This document shows positions 1 to 7,724 of a stretch of 40,435 nucleotides of DNA, in pieces; the first letter of the stretch is position 1, and each line of letters opens with the position of its first letter. A model generated the notes under the pieces. The model saw only the letters and a list, made by a program, of their open reading frames with translations. It did not search any database and was not told where the DNA came from. Made by a program: the position numbers and the translations under genes. The DNA is from Lachnospiraceae bacterium UBA3820 (GTDB taxonomy: Bacteria; Bacillota; Clostridia; Lachnospirales; Lachnospiraceae): assembly GCA_002369325.1 (NCBI GenBank), contig DFDU01000001.1, positions 1 through 40,435 of the forward strand. The letters run 5' to 3'.

Positions 1-1
1 G

Positions 2-835
2 GCTGCAGATGCGATCTGGGGCAATGCCGATATAAACTGTCCGACTGCCTGGGTCGGAAGCATAGCATATACGCTTCAGATTTTCTTCGATTTCTCCGGT
101 TACAGCGACATGGCCATCGGTATGGGCAGGATGTTGGGGTTTCATTTCAATGAAAATTTCAGGCTGCCATATATCTCCGCCAGTATTACAGAATTCTGGA
201 GAAGGTGGCATATTTCTCTTTCAACATGGTTTAGAGATTATTTATATATACCTCTTGGAGGCAACAGAAAAGGGGAAATAAGAAAAAGAATTAATTTGAT
301 GATTGTATTTTTGGTAAGCGGATTCTGGCACGGTGCGGCATGGCATTTTGTGGCGTGGGGAGGATTAAACGGATTGTTTCAGGTGACTGGAGATATAGCA
401 GGCAAAAGAAAAAGAAACTTGTCAAAATTGTCCGTTCCGGTAAAGGATGCCGTGAGTGTAAGAATTTTAAAAACTGTTATAACATTTATACTTATTGATT
501 TTTGCTGGCTTTTTTTTAGAGCGAACAGCCTTACTCAGGCAAAGGAAGCAATTGTAAGCGTATTAACTGTTAATAATTATTATGCATTGGTCGATGGGTC
601 ATTATTTAATTTGGGTCTGCATGAGAAACAGGTTCATTTATTGTTTTTTTCAATTGCTTTGCTTATGTTTATAGATTTCTTGAAATATAAAAAGATTAAT
701 ATCATTGAGGGTGTTATGCAGCAGCCTCTTTGGGCAAGAGATATTTTATATGTTTGTTTGGTGTTATCTGTTTTGATATTTGGAAGATGGGGGGCAGGAT
801 ATAATGAAAGTGCATTTATCTACTTCCAATTTTAA
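2..835 (+). CDS. MBOAT-family membrane O-acyltransferase (AlgI/DltB-like), 5' truncated by window edge
   Basis: The frame is already open at base 2, so the start lies outside the window; an internal ATG at 110 is not the real start. The visible part reads YTLQIFFDFSGYSDMAIGMG, then FWRRWHISLSTWFRDYLYIPLGG, a core typical of AlgI/DltB-type MBOAT acyltransferases. The family's catalytic His lies in FWHGAAWHFVAWG (His codon 329-331). Hydrophobic segments continue to the C-terminus. Family members move an acyl group, usually acetate, across the membrane onto a glycan. The next gene is an SGNH/DltD-like partner whose start overlaps the end of this one by 32 bases, which supports a polysaccharide O-acetylation pair. 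The glycan substrate cannot be read from sequence. Confidence -1.
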   Translation, partial: AADAIWGNADINCPTAWVGSIAYTLQIFFDFSGYSDMAIGMGRMLGFHFNENFRLPYISASITEFWRRWHISLSTWFRDYLYIPLGGNRKGEIRKRINLMIVFLVSGFWHGAAWHFVAWGGLNGLFQVTGDIAGKRKRNLSKLSVPVKDAVSVRILKTVITFILIDFCWLFFRANSLTQAKEAIVSVLTVNNYYALVDGSLFNLGLHEKQVHLLFFSIALLMFIDFLKYKKINIIEGVMQQPLWARDILYVCLVLSVLIFGRWGAGYNESAFIYFQF

Positions 836-2135
836 ACTTAAAAATTTTTTGAGTTTTGTGACTGTCATTTTGTCGATTTTCGCCGCTATATATGTTTCGT
901 CTTATTTCTTGAGTCGGCCGGATAGCTATAGGAACAGACTTGGTTTCTATGATGCAGATGATTGTGATGTGATTTTTTTTGGTACAAGTCATATGTATAA
1001 CGGAATATTTCCTATGGAGTTATACAAAGATTATGGTATTTCATCATGGAATCTTGCATATGGAGGAGAAAGGCTTCCGTTAACATATTATAATTTAAAA
1101 GATGCAATTAAGGTACATAATCCTAAAGTAGTTGTTATAGATGTATATGGATTCGAATATGGAGACCAAAAAAATGATCCCGATCAGCCGGCACGTAGCC
1201 ATAATTCTCTTGATGCGATTAAATCTCCAATTATAAAGTATCAGGCAGTTACAGATTGTATTGAAAAAAAATATTGGCCGGAATTTTTTTTCCCTTTGTA
1301 TTTATATCATGACAGATGGTTTGTAATATCAGAAGAGAATAATAAAAAAAGGGCTACAGAACGAGAATATACAAGAGGTGCATTTTATCTTATGGGAGTA
1401 GCTGATGCAACTTTTCCACAGTTGATTAGCCCGGATGATTATTCTTTTGCAGATAATAATGCAACGATGTATATGCAAAAAATAATAGATTTATGTGCTC
1501 AAAATGACATAAAGGTTCTTATGATTAATATACCGTATCCGGCGAGCTATGAATCACAAAGAAGAGCTAACATGGCATATGAAATAGCAAAAAGAAATGA
1601 AAATGTTGAGTTTTTGAATATGATATATATGACTGATGAAATCGGAATCAATTTTGATGTTGATTATGCTGATGAAACATCACACCTTAATCCTTCGGGT
1701 GCTCGTAAGACAACGCGTTTTCTTGGACAGTATTTAAAAAATAATTATGAACTTGCAGATTATAGGAATGATGAAAAATGGATCGAATTATATGATGATT
1801 ATATTTCTAATGTTAAAAATAAATATTTTGTAAATACGTGTGATATATACCAGTACTTAATGCTTATGTCTGATTCAGATTATGAAATATTAGCGTATTA
1901 TAAAGATGCTTCAATTTGGAATAATAATGATAAAATATGTAAATTATACAATAATATTTTCGAGGAAAATAACATGACTGTTTTAGATAAGGAAAATTTG
2001 TCGGAAGAGTATTGGAAAGAAGATTTATATGATAAAACAGAAGTGGTATATCAAGTAATAAGAAGGGATACAAATGAAGTAGTCGATATATCTTATTGGG
2101 ATGTTGATGGGAATAGAATTGTGTTAAAAGAATAA
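804..2135 (+). CDS. SGNH/GDSL-like (DltD/AlgX-type) membrane-anchored esterase-fold protein, partner of the MBOAT
   Basis: I chose the ATG at 804 (443 aa) over an in-frame TTG at 780, because GGGGCAGGAT lies just upstream of 804. A single N-terminal membrane segment (residues about 14-36) is followed by FFGTSHMYNG with the candidate nucleophile Ser62. A C-terminal DETSHLNPSG holds Asp290 and His294. The Ser, Asp and His arrangement is that of SGNH hydrolases. Proteins of this build, encoded next to MBOAT genes, act outside the cell in the last step of glycan O-acetylation. The gene overlaps the MBOAT gene, so translation is probably coupled. The last 120 residues or so after the DxxH motif are unusually acidic and aromatic and I do not recognise them. 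Confidence -1.
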   Translation: MKVHLSTSNFKLKNFLSFVTVILSIFAAIYVSSYFLSRPDSYRNRLGFYDADDCDVIFFGTSHMYNGIFPMELYKDYGISSWNLAYGGERLPLTYYNLKDAIKVHNPKVVVIDVYGFEYGDQKNDPDQPARSHNSLDAIKSPIIKYQAVTDCIEKKYWPEFFFPLYLYHDRWFVISEENNKKRATEREYTRGAFYLMGVADATFPQLISPDDYSFADNNATMYMQKIIDLCAQNDIKVLMINIPYPASYESQRRANMAYEIAKRNENVEFLNMIYMTDEIGINFDVDYADETSHLNPSGARKTTRFLGQYLKNNYELADYRNDEKWIELYDDYISNVKNKYFVNTCDIYQYLMLMSDSDYEILAYYKDASIWNNNDKICKLYNNIFEENNMTVLDKENLSEEYWKEDLYDKTEVVYQVIRRDTNEVVDISYWDVDGNRIVLKE

Positions 2136-2155
2136 GAAGTTAATCGTTGTTTTTG

Positions 2156-2184
2156 TTTTCAAATATAGAATATTATGGTATAAT
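2156..2184 (+). promoter_or_regulatory. Promoter upstream of ugd (extended -10)
   Basis: An extended -10, TGGTATAAT (2176-2184), lies 17 bases after a weak -35, TTTTCA (2156-2161). The ugd start codon is about 35 bases downstream. The same ATGGTATAAT core occurs before the amidase gene. Confidence -1.
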
Positions 2185-2218
2185 ATCAAGCATATTGAGC
2201 AAAGGGAGTGTTTTTATT

Positions 2219-3385
2219 ATGAAAATTGCTGTTGCGGGAACAGGGTATGTCGGTTTATCAAATGCCATACTCTTATCACAAAATAATGAAGTAAAAGCTG
2301 TTGATATAATTGAAGAAAAAGTTGAGATGATTAATAATAAAAAATCACCGATTGTTGATAAGGAGATTCAGGAATATCTTTCTACCAAAGAATTAAATCT
2401 TACTGCAACTACCAATGGTGAAGAAGCATATAAGGATGCGGAATATATTATTATATCAACTCCGACAAATTATGATGTGGATATCAATTATTTTGATACA
2501 AGTTCCGTTGAAGCGGTTATTGAGCTTGTATGCAAGATTAACCCAAATGCGGTTATGATTGTAAAATCGACGGTTCCGGTAGGATTTACAAAAGAGATGA
2601 GGCATAAATATAATACCAATAATATTATTTTCTCTCCGGAATTTCTTCGTGAGGGACGTGCACTTTACGATAATCTTTATCCTTCAAGGATAATTGTCGG
2701 AGAAAAAAGCGGCAGGGCACAGACTTTCGCCAATCTTTTGGCTGAAGGTGCGATAAAAAAAGATATAAAAATATTATTGACGGATTCGACAGAAGCTGAG
2801 GCGATTAAGCTTTTTGCAAATACGTATCTTGCTATGAGAGTATCTTATTTTAATGAGATAGATACTTATGCCGAGGTCAATTGTCTTGACACAAAACAGA
2901 TTATAGAGGGTATAGGTCTTGACCCGAGAATCGGTATGGATTATAACAACCCTTCTTTCGGATATGGAGGATATTGTCTGCCTAAGGATACAAAACAATT
3001 GCTTGCCAATTATGACGGAGTTCCGAATAAGATTATTACTGCGATAGTGGAATCCAATCATGTACGTAAGAGCTTTATCGCACGAAGAATTATGGAAAGA
3101 AATCCTAAAATTGTCGGAATTTACAGATTGACTATGAAGACGAATTCCGATAATTTCAGGCAATCGGCTATCCAGGGGATTATGCAGAGATTGCATGATA
3201 AAGGAGTTACACAGATTATTTACGAGCCAACTTTAAAAAAAGATGAGTTTTGCGGGTATAAGATTGTCAATGATTTGGAAGAATTTAAAAAACTGTCTGA
3301 TGTAATTGTTGCAAACAGACAGGATGATAAACTAAATGATGTTAAGGATAAGGTTTATTCAAGAGATATTTTTAACAGAGATTAA
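2219..3385 (+). CDS. ugd: UDP-glucose 6-dehydrogenase
   Basis: The enzyme oxidises UDP-glucose to UDP-glucuronate with two NAD+ and supplies uronic acid to surface glycans. The start is the ATG at 2219 with GGGAG upstream; the longer frame from 2147 would cover the promoter. The 388-residue length fits the short bacterial Ugd class. The N-terminal Rossmann motif is MKIAVAGTGYVGLS. STPTNYD and KSTVPVGFT follow, then FSPEFLREG, and GGYCLPKDTKQL carries the catalytic Cys253. A second, different nucleotide-sugar dehydrogenase lies two genes downstream. A TATAAT at 3391-3396 could give the next gene a weak extra promoter, but the 36-base gap suggests co-transcription. Confidence -1.
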   Translation: MKIAVAGTGYVGLSNAILLSQNNEVKAVDIIEEKVEMINNKKSPIVDKEIQEYLSTKELNLTATTNGEEAYKDAEYIIISTPTNYDVDINYFDTSSVEAVIELVCKINPNAVMIVKSTVPVGFTKEMRHKYNTNNIIFSPEFLREGRALYDNLYPSRIIVGEKSGRAQTFANLLAEGAIKKDIKILLTDSTEAEAIKLFANTYLAMRVSYFNEIDTYAEVNCLDTKQIIEGIGLDPRIGMDYNNPSFGYGGYCLPKDTKQLLANYDGVPNKIITAIVESNHVRKSFIARRIMERNPKIVGIYRLTMKTNSDNFRQSAIQGIMQRLHDKGVTQIIYEPTLKKDEFCGYKIVNDLEEFKKLSDVIVANRQDDKLNDVKDKVYSRDIFNRD

Positions 3386-3421
3386 CAAAATATAATGTTT
3401 ATTTAAGGGGGAAACAAAAAA

Positions 3422-4780
3422 ATGAGAATTAAAAAATTGTTAGGCGGACTTGCTCTGTCAATGGCAGTTTTTACAGGACTTGCGTTAAGCAATAATGCAG
3501 ATGTAAAAGCAGCGGAAAACGATGCGGTGGTTTTGGATGAAAATGAAGTATCGGAAGCCGGAGCAGAACTTACTTTCAAAGGAAACACTTCATTTTATCG
3601 TTATGATGATGAGGATGTTTGGTCGGATGGAGATTATTGGTATAAAGGTGCCAATAAGATAACAAAGAGCTTTTTCTTTGACGGGAATTATACATATTAC
3701 CTTGAGTGGGATGGTACGCCTATGTGTGATAAACTTACCTACCATCCTGATGGAGTACATATTATCTATTTTGATGAAGATGGACATGAGGTATTTAATG
3801 ATTTTGTATATTGTCCTTCAGTAGGATATACATGTTATTTTGGTAGTGACGGATATATCTATAAGGATCAGATAACCTTTGATGAATATGGAAATCCGAT
3901 GTATCTTAATGCAAACGGTAAGCTTGAGGATGAGGGATGGTTCCGGTTTGCCAATGGTCGTGATTTCGGTTTTGCCGAACCGAACGGATACCTCAGAAAT
4001 TATGGCTTTGACTATGATCCGTGGGGAAGAGTGGTTTATTATCATTGGAACGGAATGGTAGCCAGAGGTCTTATACAGGATAATAATTTTTATTACAGTA
4101 TGGATGAAACTGACGGACACTATCTTGGAAAATTTGCAACGGGCAATCCTCTTTATTTCGGAGCAGGAGAAGATGAGGTAAGATATATCGGAGGTATAAA
4201 TATACCGACAGGCGAAGTTATGACATCTCCGATACAGAAAGGCGCTTTTAATAATTGGATAGACTATTGCAGTGCTGATCATTATCAATATATATATGGT
4301 TGTATGGGTAATTGGATTTTTAATATACAGGATGGAGATATATTGACGATGACGGATTGTTATGTTTCTTATGATCCTGCAAGTACACCTTGTGTTCTTG
4401 ATTATTGGAACGATTCGGAAACGGGGCAGGTGTATTATGCTTTTGAAGGAAAGGTAGGAACTCATTTGCCGGCAGGAACTTATTTAATAAAACTCGGTGA
4501 ATGGTCATATGTGGAAATACTTAACTCGTCTTTATTTTCACCAAACGGAGCTGTCGAATATCCTGTTTTTGATGAGTACGGAAATTGGACTGCTCCTTCG
4601 GATGAGACTGAAGTAAACCGTTTATTTAACAGAAGATATTACTGTAGCAGCAATGATTTAGGAGCCGGAAAAGATGAAATCTATGTTACGGTCACTGACG
4701 GAGAGATTCTCAGAGTAGATTGTGCGCTTGATGTAATATATGTTGATGGTGGAATTTCCGTGAAAAATATGCTTCAGTAG
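3422..4780 (+). CDS. Secreted YG-repeat surface protein A (wall/glucan-binding-like)
   Basis: AAGGGGG lies just before the ATG. A signal peptide is clear (LGGLALSMAVFTGLALS, probable cleavage after DVKA). Residues about 60-225 form aromatic/Gly repeats such as YYLEWDGTPM, YHPDGVHIIYFD, YFGSDGYIYKDQ and YLNANGKLEDEGW. They resemble the choline- or glucan-binding YG repeats that hold proteins on Gram-positive surfaces. A C-terminal part of about 200 residues (after GGINIPTGEVM) looks beta-rich and ends near GEILRVD. No sortase signal, SLH domain or enzymatic motif was seen. It is paralogous over most of its length to the product of 6140-7597. The glycan it binds is unknown; the neighbours suggest a uronic-acid-containing polymer. 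Confidence -1.
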   Translation: MRIKKLLGGLALSMAVFTGLALSNNADVKAAENDAVVLDENEVSEAGAELTFKGNTSFYRYDDEDVWSDGDYWYKGANKITKSFFFDGNYTYYLEWDGTPMCDKLTYHPDGVHIIYFDEDGHEVFNDFVYCPSVGYTCYFGSDGYIYKDQITFDEYGNPMYLNANGKLEDEGWFRFANGRDFGFAEPNGYLRNYGFDYDPWGRVVYYHWNGMVARGLIQDNNFYYSMDETDGHYLGKFATGNPLYFGAGEDEVRYIGGINIPTGEVMTSPIQKGAFNNWIDYCSADHYQYIYGCMGNWIFNIQDGDILTMTDCYVSYDPASTPCVLDYWNDSETGQVYYAFEGKVGTHLPAGTYLIKLGEWSYVEILNSSLFSPNGAVEYPVFDEYGNWTAPSDETEVNRLFNRRYYCSSNDLGAGKDEIYVTVTDGEILRVDCALDVIYVDGGISVKNMLQ

Positions 4781-4794
4781 AAATGATATATAAA

Positions 4795-4813
4795 GAGGAG
4801 AGATGGATATTTG
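4795..4813 (+). promoter_or_regulatory. RBS that fixes a TTG start
   Basis: GAGGAGAG (4795-4802) is eight bases before TTG at 4811. No in-frame ATG lies nearby; the ATG at 4803 is out of frame. The resulting N-terminus, MELYNRL, fits the family, so TTG is the likely start. Confidence -1.
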
Positions 4814-6121
4814 GAACTTTACAATCGCCTTGTCGATAAAAAAGAAAAAATATCATTGATAGGCCTGGGATACGTCGGGATGCCTATAGCAGTTGCGTTT
4901 GCTAAAAAAGTAAATGTAATAGGCTTTGATTTAAACAGTAAAAAAATAGAAATGTATAAGAATGGAATCGATCCTACACATGAGGTCGGAGATGAAGTTA
5001 TAAGCAAGACTACTGTTGATTTTACAACAGATGAGACACGTCTTCGTGAAGCAAAGTTTCATATTGTGGCTGTTCCAACACCTGTTAATGATGATCACAG
5101 TCCTGATTTGACACCTGTAGAAGGTGCAAGCAGAATTCTTGGAAGAAATCTTACAAAAGGTTCCGTGGTGGTCTTTGAATCGACGGTTTATCCGGGCGTA
5201 ACGGAAGAAGTTTGTGTCCCGATACTTGAAAAAGAGTCAGGATTAAAATGCGGTATAGATTTTAAGGTAGGTTATTCACCGGAACGTATAAATCCGGGCG
5301 ATAAGGTTCATCGACTTGAAACTATAAAAAAGATTGTTTCAGGAATGGATGATGAGACTTTGGACTGTGTGGCAAAGGTATATGAGCTTGTTATTGAGGC
5401 CGGTGTACATCGAGCTGAAAGCATAAAGGTTGCTGAAGCCGCAAAGGTTATAGAAAACAGTCAGCGGGATATAAATATTGCCTTTATGAATGAATTATCA
5501 ATTATCTTCAATAAAATGGGAATTGATACCAAGGCAGTATTGGAAGCAGCCGGAACAAAGTGGAACTTCCTTAAGTTTTATCCTGGACTCGTTGGAGGAC
5601 ATTGTATAGGCGTTGATCCGTATTATCTAACTTATAAGGCTGAGATGAGAGGTTATCATAGCAAAATTATTTTGGCAGGACGTCAGGTTAATGATGATAT
5701 GGGCAAATATGTAGCTGAAAATTGCGTTAAAAAGCTTATTGAAGCAGATAAAACCGTAAAAGATGCGGATGTTGCTATCTTGGGATTTACATTTAAGGAA
5801 AATTGTCCTGATACAAGAAATACGAAGGTTATAGATATTGTAAAGGAACTACGTGAGTACGGAATACAACCTATGATTGCGGATCCTGAGGCTGACGCAG
5901 TAGAAGCAAAGCAATTATATGATATAGAATTCGTTGATATGGATTCGATAAAAGATATGGATGCCGTTATACTTGCGGTTGCGCATAATGAGTTTTCTTC
6001 TTTTACGATTGAAAAGATGGATAGGTTCTTTGGGGAAGGAACAAAGGTACTTCTTGATATTAAGGGGCTTTTGAATCGTAAGGAGTATGAGTCGGCAGGC
6101 TATAAATATTGGAGATTATAG
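4811..6121 (+). CDS. Nucleotide-sugar dehydrogenase of the UDP-N-acetylhexosamine type (WbpA/TviB-like)
   Basis: The 436-residue product starts with TTG (see the RBS entry). The Rossmann motif is ISLIGLGYVGMPIAVAFAKK. VPTPVNDDHSPDLTP and ESTVYPGVTEE follow, then YSPERINPGDK, KVIENSQRDINIAFMNE, and GGHCIGVDPYYL with catalytic Cys265. The spacing and the 'SPERINPGD' signature fit UDP-GlcNAc or UDP-GalNAc 6-dehydrogenases rather than UDP-glucose dehydrogenase. The product would be a UDP-N-acetylhexosaminuronate. It sits between two paralogous secreted YG-repeat proteins, only 30 bases after the first and 18 bases before the second, in one apparent operon. GlcNAc versus GalNAc cannot be settled from sequence alone. 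Confidence -1.
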   Translation: MELYNRLVDKKEKISLIGLGYVGMPIAVAFAKKVNVIGFDLNSKKIEMYKNGIDPTHEVGDEVISKTTVDFTTDETRLREAKFHIVAVPTPVNDDHSPDLTPVEGASRILGRNLTKGSVVVFESTVYPGVTEEVCVPILEKESGLKCGIDFKVGYSPERINPGDKVHRLETIKKIVSGMDDETLDCVAKVYELVIEAGVHRAESIKVAEAAKVIENSQRDINIAFMNELSIIFNKMGIDTKAVLEAAGTKWNFLKFYPGLVGGHCIGVDPYYLTYKAEMRGYHSKIILAGRQVNDDMGKYVAENCVKKLIEADKTVKDADVAILGFTFKENCPDTRNTKVIDIVKELREYGIQPMIADPEADAVEAKQLYDIEFVDMDSIKDMDAVILAVAHNEFSSFTIEKMDRFFGEGTKVLLDIKGLLNRKEYESAGYKYWRL

Positions 6122-6139
6122 ATAGTAGGAGGAGACTAT

Positions 6140-7597
6140 ATGAAATTTAAAAAGTTTTTTATGGTAGCGGTAGTAGGTGCCGTTGTATTAACAGGGAGCG
6201 GTATGGTATATAATATCAATTCCGGTGCTCAGGAAATGATAGAGCTTCAAGTGTCACCGGATTTTGACAGAGATATTGAGGAACATAATAGCTTCGACGA
6301 GGAAAAAACAGAATCTTTTGATTTAGATGAAGCAAATATTACTGAAGTTGAAACAGTAGCGGATTCGGAAGAAGATGTATCCGATTCGGAAGAAGATGTA
6401 TCCGATGAAGAAGTTGAAACAGTTACAAACGGTATGGCATATGGCTATTATAGCTATAAAGAAGATGGAGTAACGAAAAAAGGTTTATATTGGTATAAAA
6501 ACAATAAAAAGATAATTGACAGTTTCTTCTTTGACGGAAGCTATACTTACTTTCTTCAGCATGATGGTACTCCGATGAAAAATTATCTTACATATCATCC
6601 AGATGGGGAACATATTATTTATTTTGATTCATATGGGCATGAAGTTTTTAATGACTTTAAATATTGCGATGCGGTAGGATATACATGCTATTTTGATAGT
6701 CAGGGATATCTTTACAAGGACCAGATTACGTGGAATGAAGATGGCTATCCTGTATATTTGAATGCAAATGGTAAGCTTGAAGACAGTGGGTGGTTTCAGT
6801 TTGCAAACGGTCGGGATTACGGGTATGCTAATGCTGACGGTAGTCTTATATCGGATGGATTTAATTACGATCCGAGTGAAAAAACAGACTTGATTTATTA
6901 TTTCCATTGGAATGGAATGGTCGCAAGAGGTCTTATACAGGATTATAATTATTACTACAATATGGATCAAAATGACGGACATTACTCGGGTAAATTTAGC
7001 ACCGGTGTAGCACCGGTATTTAATACATATGAAAATTCAGTGAATTATATAGTGGGAGTAAATCTTGAACCTGGTGAGGTTATGGTTTCACCATCCACAA
7101 TATATGCAGATTGTATTTTGTTATATTTTGGAAGACATGATGGATACTATACAAGCTCTGGTATGGGTAACAGGATTTTTACATTAAAAAACGGAGATAT
7201 ATTATATGCAACCAAGGCAGAATTTAGGTATGATGTAAACAATACTCTTTATACAAAAGGAATATATACAGATGACTTAACCGGAAAGGAGCAATACTCT
7301 TATGAGGTTAAGGCGGGAGTGCATATACTTCCGGGAAGATACAGAATCAAAATGGTTGATGAGTATAGTCAGGTTGAGGTTCTTTCTTCGACTTTATATA
7401 GCGTTGACAAAACTGTTGATGAATTGAATTATGATAGTTACAACTCTTTTCAAGTTGACCGTTTACCAAACAGATTGTTTTATCATTCGTGTATGTGGGG
7501 CGAGTGTAGCGGAACTGAATATATAGAAGTGACCGTAAATGAGGGTGAAATTTTACATGTTGATTACGTGGGAGAAGTAACCTATCTTGGAAAATAG
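6140..7597 (+). CDS. Secreted YG-repeat surface protein B, paralog of protein A
   Basis: TAGGAGGAGAC precedes the ATG. A signal peptide (FFMVAVVGAVVLTGSGMV) is followed by a strongly acidic stretch up to about residue 95, part of which comes from a tandem 21-bp DNA repeat. The aromatic/Gly repeat core follows: YFLQHDGTPM, YHPDGEHIIYFD, YFDSQGYLYKDQ, YLNANGKLEDSGW and HWNGMVARGLIQD. Many blocks match protein A (3422-4780), and the C-terminal beta-rich part is also shared (GEVMVSP, GEILHVDY). The extra acidic linker, absent from A, makes it 33 residues longer. Catalytic motifs were not found, so binding or structural display at the surface is the best guess. A hairpin terminator overlaps the stop codon. 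Confidence -1.
   Translation: MKFKKFFMVAVVGAVVLTGSGMVYNINSGAQEMIELQVSPDFDRDIEEHNSFDEEKTESFDLDEANITEVETVADSEEDVSDSEEDVSDEEVETVTNGMAYGYYSYKEDGVTKKGLYWYKNNKKIIDSFFFDGSYTYFLQHDGTPMKNYLTYHPDGEHIIYFDSYGHEVFNDFKYCDAVGYTCYFDSQGYLYKDQITWNEDGYPVYLNANGKLEDSGWFQFANGRDYGYANADGSLISDGFNYDPSEKTDLIYYFHWNGMVARGLIQDYNYYYNMDQNDGHYSGKFSTGVAPVFNTYENSVNYIVGVNLEPGEVMVSPSTIYADCILLYFGRHDGYYTSSGMGNRIFTLKNGDILYATKAEFRYDVNNTLYTKGIYTDDLTGKEQYSYEVKAGVHILPGRYRIKMVDEYSQVEVLSSTLYSVDKTVDELNYDSYNSFQVDRLPNRLFYHSCMWGECSGTEYIEVTVNEGEILHVDYVGEVTYLGK
6362..6403 (+). repeat. Tandem 21-bp repeat, two perfect copies, inside surface protein B
   Basis: Two identical 21-base units (6362-6382 and 6383-6403) each encode DSEEDVS. A partial third unit (DEEVETV) follows. 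Because the unit is a multiple of three, copy-number change would lengthen or shorten the acidic linker without breaking the frame. Confidence -1.
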
Positions 7598-7633
7598 TAA
7601 AAAAGAGGCAGAAATGCCTCTTTTTTACTATTT
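7592..7633 (+). terminator. Long perfect hairpin terminator after surface protein B
   Basis: A 19-base-pair perfect stem (7592-7610 with 7615-7633) closes on a GAAA loop. It has A-rich and T-rich flanks on the two arms, so it could also work from the other strand. It overlaps the TAG stop at 7595-7597. Confidence -1.
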
Positions 7634-7661
7634 CCAAATGTTAGCAATTGTTAACTAATTA

Positions 7662-7690
7662 TTGCATATATATTTAAAAAATGGTATAAT
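7662..7690 (+). promoter_or_regulatory. Promoter of the amidase/glucosaminidase gene
   Basis: TTGCAT (7662-7667), a 17-base spacer, and an extended -10 TGGTATAAT (7682-7690) lie just after the previous terminator. The gene starts 35 bases downstream with AAGGAAGG as RBS. Confidence -1.
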
Positions 7691-7724
7691 CGTCAAAGAT
7701 TTTTTTACAAAGGAAGGTTGAATT

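Noticed and set aside
3818..4465. A 215-codon minus-strand frame opposite surface protein A
   Set aside because: It is a shadow of the real gene: it lies wholly antisense to a clear signal-peptide protein, lacks an RBS and has no recognisable domain.
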